Assembly (NCBI GenBank): GCA_947396885.1
Contig: OX377202.1
Span: 66,312,643-66,376,642, forward strand
Source of the DNA: Heligmosomoides polygyrus polygyrus
Taxonomy: Eukaryota > Nematoda > Chromadorea > Rhabditida > Heligmosomidae
Direction of reading: 5' to 3'
DNA: 64,000 nucleotides
Positions 43,929-54,293 of the stretch are shown here, one piece after another; the stretch's first letter is position 1, and each line of letters begins with the position of its first letter. The notes below the pieces were generated by a model. It worked only from the letters and a program-made list of their open reading frames with translations, searched no databases and had not been told where the DNA came from. Made by a program: the position numbers and the translations under genes.

Positions 43929-44170
43929 TTCTTCTTCCTCAGCGCGTGTCCCACTTCGTAGCGGGACCCACTATTCTCGTGTCATAACGCCACCTTTTCC
44001 GATCCAGCGCTAATCAGGATGGACAACAGCAACCTTCAAGGCGATATGTAACGTTCCAGACCAGGTGCTTCGGGAGCCCTACAGGCCGCTTTCCAATTAC
44101 CTCAAAGTTAAGGCCTGTCTTGCGGACGCTGTCTTCCTTTCCACACAAAAAATGGCCGTATCGTCGTAAG
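43929..44170 (-). mobile_element. RTE family A, copy 4: 3' end only
   Basis: About 240 bp of the minus-strand 3' end, from TTCTTCTTCCTCAGCG to a segment matching 10582-10830, with scattered indels. No target duplication found. It is the most diverged family A copy here. Confidence 0.85.
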
Positions 44171-44904
44171 GTGCAGTATGGGAGGACCAGTATTTTCTCT
44201 CAAATGTTCAACTTGCGTCGGGTTTCTGAAGACGTCCAACAGGCGTCGTGCAAAGTGTGTCGGGGTAAAGAAAGGTCATGGACCTCGTGGTAACGTGGTG
44301 ACACTTGCATTCGGACTCAGCAAATATGTCACAGACGTTATGCAGCATGCGTCGGGATTCTGAACGCTAACGGGTATAGATCAAGATTACGTGCCATGTA
44401 CCACAGATCAGACTTTACGCGGCATACGTCGGATTCTCAGAAATGCTTTTGAAGGCTTCGTGCAACAAGCATGAGCGTGTCTGACTCTTACTCCGTTTCT
44501 CTGTCGGCACATGGGCAAGGAGCTATTAGGATAGGGGGGGGGGGGGGCGGGAGGGGAGAGAGGGGGGGGGGGGGTAGGGAAAATGATTACAGGCTCGGAC
44601 ATTAAATGATATTGATGCTCGACCAATACTGATTATTATTATTTTTTGTTTCTGCAGATCAAACACTTCGGATTGAACTCTCACGATTTATTACTTGCCA
44701 CGTAGAAAGAATATTTTGGAGAATAAACCGCGTACATGAGGTAGAGGATGGACAGGCTTCATAGGAGCATTTTAAAAATCTGCCATGCCAAATCCGGTCA
44801 CACTATTCTATATAGTAAAACCAGTCTTCGACTGTAGCTCAAAGTGAGCTTGTGAGCGGTGCCCCCAACCAGACGTTAGGCTATTTGACGTCTGGTAAAA
44901 TATA
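44171..44904. other. Unassigned stretch with G tracts and a small hairpin
   Basis: Two poly-G runs lie at 44533-44579, with G-quadruplex potential on the plus strand. A short hairpin ACCAGACGT...ACGTCTGGT at 44868-44896 shares its stem with the hairpin inside 40510-40560. Confidence 0.6.
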
Positions 44905-45098
44905 GAAGACGAAGTCAATCAATCTCTTTTAGGATATGCCACGCATTCTACTTCACCGGATGTCATCGAGGTAACTTGGATGTGTTTTTGGTCCATACAA
45001 TCCAACCGATAAACAGGGCACAGCTCTTCCCATCCCAGACAAGTCTGGTTCGCCGACACTGGAGATATGGAAGGCTTGGTTAACCTGGGCGGAAAAGC
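44905..45098 (-). mobile_element. SINE1 copy running into the gap
   Basis: TCAATCTCTTTTAGGATATG, CGCATTCTACTTC, CTTCCCATCCCAGACAAGTC and GGCTTGGTTAACCTGGGCGG. The tRNA-like head would lie inside the N run. Confidence 0.8.
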
Positions 45099-45298
45099 NN
45101 NNNNNNNNNNNNNNNNNNNNNNNNNNNNNNNNNNNNNNNNNNNNNNNNNNNNNNNNNNNNNNNNNNNNNNNNNNNNNNNNNNNNNNNNNNNNNNNNNNNN
45201 NNNNNNNNNNNNNNNNNNNNNNNNNNNNNNNNNNNNNNNNNNNNNNNNNNNNNNNNNNNNNNNNNNNNNNNNNNNNNNNNNNNNNNNNNNNNNNNNNN
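45099..45298. other. Assembly gap, 200 N
   Basis: Exactly 200 undetermined bases. It begins inside a SINE1 copy, so a repeat-caused join is likely. Reading frames across it are meaningless. Confidence 0.99.
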
Positions 45299-45830
45299 TA
45301 AGCACATAGTAAAGCTGTCCGACTCTACACGAACAGGTTGATGACAAGACAAGGAGGAAAGTGTCAACCTAGCTTAAGGGCAAATCACTAGATGTTTAGC
45401 TACATGTACTAGAACACTCTTCAATACGTTGAGTGGTTTCTCGTTAATATGACCTTGCACCTTCTTTTTCTGTTCGCTTAACTCCTTTTCTGAAGAAAAG
45501 ACATGAATACTGCACAGATTATAAATGTTCTCTTTTGTAGCTAAAACATGGCATACGAAATTTCCTAAACAAAAACAACTTCAATAATTAAGCGAGAGAC
45601 TGCCGCACTATGGCAGCTGCCTAGGTGTACGCAGCGCAGTTGTTCAAATCAGTTCGTTTCCTTCCATTTGATTAGCACGCACCACATCTGGTTGAGTGAG
45701 GCCATTCCGCCGAACTCCGTGTAGATTGCTCAAGCAAATTGCTTTCAAACGGCAACTCCCACTCATGGTTAGCCATAAATTATGCACGGATGCGAGCAAC
45801 TGATCGTAGCATATGCTATAGTATTTTGAG

Positions 45831-45876
<46 letters not shown>

Positions 45877-46357
45877 GAATGAGCCAGTAAATAGCCAGTA
45901 AATCTTTACCTTTAAACATTCTTTACTTTGAGAGTTGAAAGCGGGATCTTTCGTCGGAGTTCTCCTGTTGTTTATAGTCATTTCCGGGGAAACGCAGCTA
46001 AAGCTGCCTTTGTGTAGCTAGGCGTACACAAAGAATGATGAGGAAAAAAAGCGGAACACTGAGTGAGTGGAATTTATTCCGGAAGCGATGGACAGGCCGG
46101 ACCGTGATTCATGCATGTACTTCGAGGGATGTTCCTAGGCGCTCATTGCGGTATAGACAATGAGCTTGTTTCCAAATCGGTTAAGATTGCATTCCGAACG
46201 AACCGGACGAATTGATATCTGATATTTGCCCTTCCACTATTTATTTACAGGCGTAAAGAACAATCCCCTTCATGTGCCACTCATCTCGGTGAAGATATGA
46301 ACATCACTTAGTGGTGGCTAACGGCACAAATCGTCACGCATTACACGATGCTTTGTC
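45299..46357. other. Unassigned stretch with (AT)n
   Basis: An (AT)n run lies at 45836-45874. No gene recognised. Confidence 0.35.
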
Positions 46358-46417
46358 GTGTACGGGTGGCTCTCGTGTGCCCTCTGCCAGGAACATGTGA
46401 CTAACCACACCACCGCC

Positions 46418-47340
46418 ATGGCTCAAACAACTGAACCCGCGCCCCAGTCCTCCGCGCGCCGGGGGAGGACTTCTACGAAGTCGGTTGCATCCACCTCCGG
46501 CGACGGGCCACCTAATCTCGGAGTTAAACTATCAGGAGATCTTTGGAATCGGACTACCGCAAAACCCTTCCCACCATGGCACGGAAACTGCCCATTCGTG
46601 TGCACTTACAACTGTCGTACGATCGCATCTGAGCAGGATCTTCGGACACTGCTTTACAGAAGCCGCAACATCAAATACGACGTTATCGCCCTGCAGGAAA
46701 CGAAAGGCAAAACGGAAACCATAAGAAGGACCGACCACAACGAGCTTCTCATTATCGAGCAAAGGTGGACAGAAAGAATATTGGCGGAGTTGGATTTCTC
46801 GTTAATTCGACAGTGCACCACCTAGTGGAATCTTACAAGACCATCAGTCCGCGAGTAGCTGTTCTTTCTCTGGCAACCAAAGATCAAGGGACTATCTCCA
46901 TCATAAATGGATATGCTCCAACATCTGCGACCACAGACGAAGAAAAGGAGGAATTCTACAAGCGATTCGAAAGGACTGTCAACCACGAGAAGAGCTATTA
47001 CAAAGTTGATGTTGGGGACTTTAACGCTACCGTCGATACGAATGATCACGACGAATGGAGTCTAGGACCACATGGAACTTCCTCAAGGTACGAAAACGGA
47101 GAGCGCCAGATAGACTTCCTATCCGCGTGCCGTCTCTACCATGGAAATTCTATGTTCAAGAAGCCTTCAAACCGACGATGGACCTGGAAAAGCCCAAATG
47201 GAGAAGCGCATTCAGAGATCGACCATGTTCTTACAAACAGACGCTGGAGTCTGTTCGACGTCTCCGTGCTGTCTTAATTTGACACCGGCTCGGATCACTG
47301 TCTTGTCCGTGCGAAGCTGACTCTCAAAAAGAGGATGTTC
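46418..47340 (+). pseudogene. Family C endonuclease domain
   Basis: Possible start MAQTTEPAPQSSARRG at 46418. Endonuclease blocks in order: YNCRTIASEQDL, VIALQETKG (catalytic Glu), then a frameshift near 46790, NIGGVGFLVNS, GYAPTS, VGDFNATVDT (Asp/Asn), RWTWKSPNG, SEIDHVLTN and, after a stop at about 47275, GSDHCLVRAKL (Asp-His). All catalytic motifs of an AP-type endonuclease are still legible, so decay is by frame breaks, not residue loss. It would nick target DNA to prime reverse transcription. Confidence 0.9.
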
Positions 47341-48540
47341 AAGCGTGACACTCATAAACCGGCACCGGTGAGGATCCCCACGTACAAGTTTGAGGAGTTG
47401 GAATGTGCAATAAAGTCGTATGATTGGAATCTTCTTGAAGATCCATCGAAAGACTACGACCTTCTCTCCAAAGGATTGTTGAGATGTGCTAGCAGCCCTT
47501 GAGAAGCCAAATCACCGTCTGCTTCAAGAATCAACGCAAATGCGATTAAACTCTTGGAGCAAAGAAGAGGGTTAAACTGGATCTTAATGTTTCCCATCTA
47601 GAAAAAGTCACCATCTCGAAGGCCTGTCGAATTGCAGTGAAGGAGTCCATTCAAGCCTACAGAAGATTGAAGCCGTTAGAAGCCACTGGGAACGGTTCAA
47701 GCATAAAGCGCTGCAAAAGAGATCTCTGCGACCAGAAGGCAATAATGTCAGCCCTTGTGGATAAGGATGGAACAACGCAAACGTCTCGAAGAGCGATGGA
47801 GGCCATCGTTCAAGAATTCTACACAGATCTGTTTCGTTCTTCCAGCACTGTCCCGAAATGCTTGATGCCACTAGCTGAGGAAGTACCTCCCATTCTGGAA
47901 TCAGAAGTTGCTTATGCCATCAGAAGGATGAAGCCAAGCACTGCTCCGGGACCAGACGGCATTTCTGCTGATCTCCATCGTGAGGGTGGCAGTGCCCTCT
48001 GCTCACTTCTTGCCAAGCCTTCAACCACTACCTTCGACTTGGTAGGATTCCGAGCACATGGAAGGAGTCGAAAAAAGTTCTAATCTTCAAAAAAGGTCAA
48101 CAGAAGGATATCAACAACTATCGACCCATCAGTCTTCTCTCGGTTGTGTTCAAGATTTTCACCAAGATATGCTTAACCGTATGGAGCGTTGCTTGCATGA
48201 GTATCGGCCAGTGGAGCAAGCTGGGTTTCGGAAGGATTTCTTCTGAATGGACCATATTCAGACTGTCTCACAACTCATCGAAAGGAGCCGCGAATACCAC
48301 ATCCCACTTGTCCTTGTCTTCGTGGATTATCGGAAAGCGTTCGACTCTGTGGAAATCAACGCCATTCTGAACGCGCTTGTGCATGCTAATATACCATCGC
48401 CCTACATCCGACTTCTCGACGAAGGCTTCTCGAACACATCGACCACCATCCAGTTGTTCGATCGAAAGGTTGAGATTCCTATCGGGGAAGGAGTACGGCA
48501 GGGAAACACGACTTCTCCTTAGCTATTCACAGCGGCACTC
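47341..48540 (+). pseudogene. Family C reverse transcriptase, N-terminal to mid part
   Basis: Linker with several stops, then 47637-48083 (ALVDKDGTTQTSRRAMEAIV, EFYTDLFRSS, APGPDGISADL). Frameshift, then INNYRPISLLSVVFKIFTKI, MERCLHEYRPVEQAGFRKDF, a stop and MDHIQTVSQLIERSREYHIP. LVFVDYRKAFDSVE (RT motif A, catalytic Asp) and GVRQGNTTSP (motif B) follow, then a stop before LFTAALQDAM. Translation then jumps directly to KDSYDSYVYLG. Confidence 0.9.
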
Positions 48541-49190
48541 CAGGATGCCATGAAAGACTCCTACGACTCCTACGTCTATCTGGGAAGAGACCTGAACATG
48601 GATAGCGATCTCGCTCCTGAAATCGCCCGCAGGAGACGCGCAGCATGGGCAGCCTTCAGTTCGATTCGCGAAGTCACCGATCAGGTCAAGGATGCCGGCC
48701 TCAGGGCCTCGATATTCAACGCCTCTGTACTGCTTGCGATGTGTTACGCGACGGAAACCTGGCCCGACAACAAGACAATCGCCAGAGCGATGCAAACTAC
48801 GCATCGTGCACTGGAGAGATGTCTTCTGAGGACAAGCCTTCGTCGGCAATGGCAAGAAGCCCTACGAAGCTCGGAGCTCGGGAGAAGTCGCAATTAGCAG
48901 ACCCGCTGCAGTACATGAAGAAGACCAAATATCGCTGAGCCGGTCACCTGCTTCGACGAAACATGGAGTCTCCCTGTCACCGAGTGGCTCCCGTGAGACC
49001 ATGAAAGACCACTGTGACTACCGCCAACGCGATGGGCAGACTCATTCTCAAGATCTTTCGAGAGCGGAGTCGGCCTCACTGGAGGATGGAAGCAGACACA
49101 GATCGAGCGGTCTGGAAGAGTTGTGGTCCCCGCTGAGAAGACCTCCAGTCGACAAAAGGACCATCAAAGTATCAAAGTATGTAGGTACGT
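48541..49190 (+). pseudogene. Family C C-terminal domain, FADD deleted
   Basis: YVYLGRDLNMDSDLAPEIAR, RRRAAWAAFSSIREV, YATETWPDNKTIARAMQTTH and RALERCLLRTSL, then frame breaks into AGHLLRRNMESP. Compared with family B, about 80 residues spanning the FADD box and following motif are missing between LQDAM and YVYLG, so no active site remains. Confidence 0.87.
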
Positions 49191-49192
49191 AA

Positions 49193-49888
49193 TGTACAAT
49201 CAATAACACGGGTACGAAAGACGAATTCAAGTAGCTTTTAAATGTGCGGGTAAAACCATCTGCAAAAATCCTTTGCGAGCTAAAAAATGCCTAAATTGGG
49301 TGAGACATAGACACGCTATTAAAACCTTCAGATTTGCCAACAAGTAAGCTAATGGTTCCGATAAGTAAGGCAGTAAGATCTAGCCTGGTGTCTTGGAACT
49401 CTGGGATACAACTCCACCTCTCGTCAATGAAACATTGAAGAGCTGCGTGGCCCCTTTGGCAGCTCTCTCTGTGGGAAATTTAAAAAGCATGATTAGGTCT
49501 GTCCTTTTCCCTCTGCTCCGTAGACCATCAAGGAAATGCTGCGAAAAATCCATTTTGGTGATGACAATGACTGAATGCATATATCATCTAAAGTAGCCAA
49601 AAACAAGCCTGAAAAAGGAAACCCGTAGAGGTCCTCCGTTCAACGAATGAGGGAGGGTGGTGCTACCCTTTCGAGCCGCCTCCACGTAATTTTAACACCT
49701 CACTAGGGATACGGAGCTATCGTGGGCTTTTTGCATCGATCCGTCGGGCGTTCGTTTAAAGGATGTTGATAAAATGGTTGCAGTGAAACAGCTCAGACGG
49801 GGACACTTGTGACGCCTTATGACTCAGCAAGACGTCCATTCAGTGTGACTCAGTGAACACTTTCGAATGTACAAGGGGAGTCACGAAT
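49193..49888. other. Unassigned stretch
   Basis: Nothing recognised. Confidence 0.3.
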
Positions 49889-49984
49889 TACAGGGCGCGT
49901 AAAACGTATTGACGCACTAAACGTAAACGTTAGAAATAACAACACATTATAAAATTGAACAAGTTTATATATGAAATGTCAGCA

Positions 49985-50125
49985 ATGATCTGGCGAACAG
50001 GATAGCATTCCCTGTATTTTATATGAATTCTTTGCTGCGAATGCAGGGGCGAAGACGGCGAGGGAAGGCATCGACGGTGTGCCACAAGTAGGCCACGTCG
50101 ATTACGTTCTATGCTTTGACCTTCA
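49985..50125 (-). pseudogene. Tc-like transposase C-terminus in left arm
   Basis: Minus strand: AFPRRL-like stretch and FAPAFAAKN-type sequence, mirroring the plus-strand piece at 50560-50690. Too short to stand alone. Confidence 0.7.
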
Positions 50126-50444
50126 ATGACTTGATACTTTTGTGCATTCAACTTGTAAAAGTTTTACATGCTCTTGAAGGACCTCCAAAGTGCTAATTCT
50201 GGCGGAAAGCCCGCTGCAAGGGAGGCGCATTGGGCCACTATCATGGTCTGTGCATTCATCACAAGTGCCTCTCGTTTTCGTTGATACGGAAGTTAAGATA
50301 AACAAGTAGAACTATCTGTATTGATGCCCTAAGGAAGCAACTGTTTCTTTGCTCGGATCCCGCTTTGAGTGTAAGCCGTATGTTTTTCAGCAGAATTAGA
50401 CTCCTGCGCAGAGTCGTGGATTGTTCAGGGCTGGTGTCGACTAA

Positions 50445-50690
50445 CTTGAAGGACTTCATTTCGGCAGAGGAATGACCTCAGTATTGACCGGATTTGAATC
50501 CGCTGAATTACTCTGTATGTAAGGTTTTAGGGAACAAGGCTTGCGGTACTTCCCACGAAAGTTTGAAGTCAGTGAAGCATGATCTGGTCAAAGCATGGAA
50601 CGAAATCCACGTGGACCACTTGCGGCGCACCGTCGATGCCTTTCCTCGGCGTCTTCGCCCTGCATTCGTAGCAAAGAAGCCGATATAAAG
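50445..50690 (+). pseudogene. Tc-like (DDE) transposase C-terminus
   Basis: PDLNPLNYSVCKVLGNKACG, then SVKHDLVKAWNEIHVDHLRR and TVDAFPRRLRPAFVAKKPI. It matches the C-terminal block of IS630/Tc1-type transposases in which SPDLNPLDYSVW is followed by a helical region and DAFPRRL. The residue positions of the third catalytic acid are just upstream (PQY-stop region), where frames are broken. No DNA-binding domain is visible. Confidence 0.8.
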
Positions 50691-50763
50691 TACAAGTGGT
50701 GCTGTTCTGTTCTCTAGATCGTTGTTGACATTTATTATATAAACTTGTTTAATTTTATAATGT

Positions 50764-50776
50764 CTTGTTATTTCTA
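50764..50776. repeat. SINE1 target-site duplication, left
   Basis: CTTGTTATTTCTA, identical to 51077-51089. Confidence 0.92.
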
Positions 50777-51076
50777 GGGGCGCGTGTAGCACAGTCGGAG
50801 GAGACGCGACTGTCGCGTGCACCCGATACCAGGTTCCTGGTTCGGATTTCCCGCCCAGGCCAACCAAGCCTTCCATCCCTCCGGGGTCGGTGAATTGGTA
50901 CCAGACTTGTCTGGGAAGGATAAAGCGCTGACTTGTTCATCGGCTGGCCACCGCAAGTCATTGTATGGCCAAATACGCATTCATGTCGCCTCCACGACAT
51001 CCCGTAGAAGTAGAATGCGCTGGCGCATCCCAGAAGGGATTGAGTAACGCCGTCCTTTATCCTTTATCCTTTTATC
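50777..51076 (+). mobile_element. SINE1 reference copy (300 bp)
   Basis: Best-bounded SINE1. Head GGGGCGCGTGTAGCACAGTCGG contains box A (TAGCACAGTCGG, trimmed); box B is GGTTCGGATTTCC about 50 bases on, together a tRNA-type polymerase III promoter. Body: CCAACCAAGCCTTCCATCCC, GTGAATTGGTACCAGACTTG, GGCCACCGCAAGTCATTG, TCCACGACATCCCGTAGAAG. Tail: repeated TTTATCC. Flanked by a 13-bp target duplication, so it moved by target-primed reverse transcription using another element's enzyme. It is inserted in the right arm of the Tc-like element; the left arm shows the uninterrupted sequence. Confidence 0.92.
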
Positions 51077-51089
51077 CTTGTTATTTCTA
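51077..51089. repeat. SINE1 target-site duplication, right
   Basis: CTTGTTATTTCTA after the tail. Confidence 0.92.
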
Positions 51090-51131
51090 TCGCTTACGTT
51101 TAGTGCGTCAATACTTTCTACGCACCCTGTA

Positions 51132-51888
51132 TACATTCTGCTTCGTGATTCCTTTGCTGCGTGACAAAGTGTAAGAAATTCGTGTCACAGAAACAACGCA
51201 CGAGTATACTGCAGTCGGAGGAGGCGCAGTGTGGCGCACATCATCTGCCACTGACTAAAGGACGAATGAGCAATGAATGACTATTTATTTGTTGCAATAG
51301 CAGCCTTAAATATGAAAGCTCAGCACAAAACATTCAACGCCATAGTTGGGAGTCGTCATTATATTAAAGACTTGTTTATTCTCCAAAATTCAAGCTAAAA
51401 ATTACTATTGAGGTACATAGCGTGGCTAAAGAAGTATGACCCGAACTCCGAAACACCCGCCTGGCTTCTGCTCAAGATAGAGATTTAGCTCTTAGCTGAC
51501 CACTATTGAGACCCATTCCCTACCAAAAGGCACTACTTTGTGTCGTAGGCTGAACAGCGCAGTTCAGGTCAGTGGAGGTCGAGCAGAGCAGAGCGTTCAA
51601 AGGCGAGGAGCGGAGATATAAGAAGTAGCAGTAGGGAGCGGCAGAAGGATTTGGGATCGACTTTCCAACTTAAGCTGCGTGCGACGATATGCAATGCCGT
51701 TGAACACAGCGATCTACAAACGACCAGTTTGACGCCGCTGGAAAAGTTGTGTAGGGATATTCTTACTTCCCTTTACTTTACTTCATTCTGGACGTAGCCC
51801 GAAGACTACGTATAAAACAGCAAACAAAAACAAACACAAAACATCAGCATAATTGAATCAGAGAACAGCAAATGACAAAGGAGCTTCA
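51132..51888. other. Unassigned stretch
   Basis: Nothing recognised; the last 100 bp may be 3' untranslated sequence of the CR1-like copy that follows on the minus strand. Confidence 0.3.
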
Positions 51889-52710
51889 TTACTTACTGGA
51901 TAAAACAGAATAAAAGTGAATCAAAAGAAAAGAAAATAAGGACACCGCTGCCACATCCTTACTTGCCTTAGCTTTAAAAGAGCCAGGAGTCAGGTGTAGG
52001 AAGTCCTCTTTGAATGCCTTATTTAAGAGCATAGCAACCCTATTACAATAGAATTGTGCACTGACCTGTTTCCTACAAGACGGAACCTTGACTTTCTTCC
52101 TACCACCTCTAGTAGAGGAATCAACAAATGTGAAAAAATTGGAGGAGTTAACAGAAGCTCTACCAGAAAGAGTTTTGAATGCCATAACGAGTTCATTTCG
52201 TTTTCTTCTGAAATGCAAACTACGTAAGCCATACAACCGACGTCTTATAACTCCGTTTGGAATGAACTCATAGCTCAGTCCAGAACACCGCATAGCTAGT
52301 TTACGCGTGAAGTTGTCTTGGGCACTTTCGAGATCAATGTCCTTCTTCCTATATGGAGAGAACACAGTCGTAGCAGATTCCAATATAGGCCTCACATACG
52401 TTTTGTAAGCTTTGAGAAGTACCGTGGAATTGCGTGTACGTAGAGCCTTGAACACATTAAAAATACGACTAAATGCGCTAGCAATTAGGGACTTATAGTG
52501 ATTGTAGAAGGAGCTTGTTATCATATTTAAAACCCAAATCCTTGACTTCATTGACAATTACATTTACATTACATTGTCGAAAGCCATGCTCTAAACTTGA
52601 AACAAACAAAATAAAATTAAGCCCTTTGGTGCTATCGGTTCTCTCCTTCTTTTTATTATATGTAACGTTTATATATTCAGTAAAACATTGTAGCCTACAT
52701 AGCAAACCAA
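51889..52710 (-). pseudogene. CR1/jockey-like LINE reverse transcriptase, C-terminal part
   Basis: Minus strand. An upstream frame holds EVKDLGFKYDNKLL (52705-52493). After a frameshift, a 222-codon frame (52557-51889) reads AFSRIFNVFKALRTRNSTVL, AYKTYVRPILESATTVFSPY, KKDIDLESAQDNFTRKLAMR and LYGLRSLHFRRKRNELVMAF. These blocks (LGV-x-FD, YKTYVRPILE-x-A, RR-x-DL-x-x-x-YK) follow the thumb domain of CR1/jockey-like RTs. The catalytic core is absent (5' truncation). The long open frame suggests a younger copy than 9360-9745. Confidence 0.83.
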
Positions 52711-53999
52711 GGCGGAAATAAGCTGGTTTCGCACAGCAACAATAACTAAACTAGCGCAAAACTTAGGAGTAGCACTATACAGCACTATACTATACTATAC
52801 CTTATTTTTTAACGATGCCGCAAAACAGTATTTGGGAAGCGACCTGAAAAGCACTTATGGTCCGATGAAAGTTGAAGATCGGATTGCAGTGCGTGTACAG
52901 CCCAGTCTGCTACTTATGACACTGCAACGCGTTCCTGCTGTCAAGCAGGAAGCACTGCCCCGAAATTCGAGAAAGCTCCACTCAGCTCTGCTATTATCTG
53001 TAATTTTGGGTAGCGAGAGCGAGAGGGACATTCGCCGAATTTAGATCGATTTTTGGTATGACGATGGAGAGGCAGCATTTATATTTCGCCCATTTTTCTT
53101 GAGACTGGCAGCGAAGAAATTGAAGTCCGTCAATGCACAGCAAAATAGGGGACGACAGCCCAATTAACGTTGTCGGGAAACGATAGCACGCATCTGGCAG
53201 AGATGTGATTCCAACGTGGTTTTGGCGCAACGTGAAACAATGACGCTGCCGCATGGTGCTTTCATTCGCTTTATAGTAGTCTATTTTCGACCAAGCTTGA
53301 CAACGGGATAACGATCTCCTACATTGAAGAACTCTACAGGCTTGCTTGCGTTGCACGAAGATGAGATGCCGATGTCCAACGATGAGGGGATTTTGGGAGC
53401 GGAAATCAGGAGCCTATGCACAGCTGGATAGCAGTTCATACTGACTGGTGCTGCTGCAGTTCCTGCTTCACGGACTGTGAAAAACTCAGCTGAGGTGAGG
53501 TGACGGAGGTGGGGGCCAAGATACCTTCAGTTCTTTAGAAGCAGCATTTGTGATCGCAGAAATAGGAGATCCCTCTGGCCGCTCTTGAGCATTGCTTACA
53601 ATCTTTCGACAATGGGTGAGCTTACATAGAAGTCATTCAGATTAATACCGTCTAGTTTTGTTAGCGTACTGAGGCAAGCGAAATTTGATTTAAAATTTTG
53701 ATCTTCGTGACAGGGCGCTAAAAGCAGTTATACTACAAGTAAGTCTGCGAAATCAATAATTGTCTGAAAGGATAGCACACCTTGGTGAAATCAAATGACA
53801 GGCAACGAGGGGTATGACCCTACTGTGCAACAGAAAATGAAGGGCATTGAGGGAGCTAGTAGGATCAGTTGACTTGCCTTCATCGAAGCAGTCCTGAGTA
53901 ACGTTATCACAAATTTTGCTCAACACTAACGTCTATAAACTGTCTACTTGTGAGAAGCTTTCTAAACAGTTCCGCGTCTAAATCAGCAGTGATATATTA
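52711..53999. other. Unassigned stretch
   Basis: Nothing recognised; longest frame 120 codons (52994-53356, minus), no motif. Confidence 0.3.
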
Positions 54000-54045
54000 G
54001 GTCGTTGCATGTGAAATGAACCGATTTTGACTTAAAATTTTGGAA
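54000..54045 (+). mobile_element. Lone mariner end, RGTCATTGC-type
   Basis: GGTCGTTGCATGTGAAATGA then CCGATTTTGACTTAAAAT, after a TA. Matches the right end of mariner 1 (7296-8559). Confidence 0.7.
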
Positions 54046-54157
54046 AACTGATTGGTTGGGATTTTAGTGGTTTTGACGTCTACAAAATGTTCATGCGTTT
54101 TCTACACTTTTTTCCAGCACATGAAGCCGCTTATGAAATTAAGGTTATACGTCGTCG

Positions 54158-54293
54158 GTCTACTTTCATCAACCGCTTACCGGCCGGTAACGGTGAAAAG
54201 TACCGCCAAACCTGATGCTAATGAACGCTCTATCAAGGGGTTTGGCGGTACTTTTCACCGTTACTGGCCGGCAAGCGGTTCATGAATTTGGCC
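54158..54293. mobile_element. GGCC-ended MITE, copy 3
   Basis: 136-bp hairpin. Right end (reversed) GGCCAAATTCATGAACCGCT; left arm TTCATCAACCGCTTACCGG. Arms continue through TAACGGTGAAAAGTACCGCC, nearly perfect over 50 bp. The outermost left bases are mutated, so no target duplication is readable. Confidence 0.8.

Larger units (their letters stand above)
46358..49190 (+). mobile_element. RTE-1-like retrotransposon (family C)
   Basis: About 2.8 kb plus-strand LINE with endonuclease, linker, partial RT and C-terminal domain in the normal order. It lacks the segment with the catalytic FADD box. The 3' end carries a short tandem ATCAAAGTATCAAAGTAT, the kind of tail RTE elements use. The 5' boundary is uncertain and no target duplication was found. 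Confidence 0.88.
49891..51129. mobile_element. Tc-like element with transposase 3' ends in both arms
   Basis: Ends CAGGGCGCGTAAAACGTATT (left) and (reversed right) CAGGGTGCGTAGAAAGTATT, TA outside both (49889-49890, 51130-51131). The arms are long: 49891-50125 is the reverse of 50585-51129 once the SINE1 copy is removed. Both arms contain the last part of a transposase gene, so the element is a foldback form. About 0.93 kb without the SINE. Confidence 0.85.

Noticed and set aside
44533..44579. G-rich tract as a functional G-quadruplex regulatory site
   Set aside because: No gene or promoter nearby; probably a simple repeat next to an assembly-difficult region.
45067..45347. Open frames spanning the N run
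   Set aside because: They exist only because undetermined bases are read as open; the sequence is unknown.
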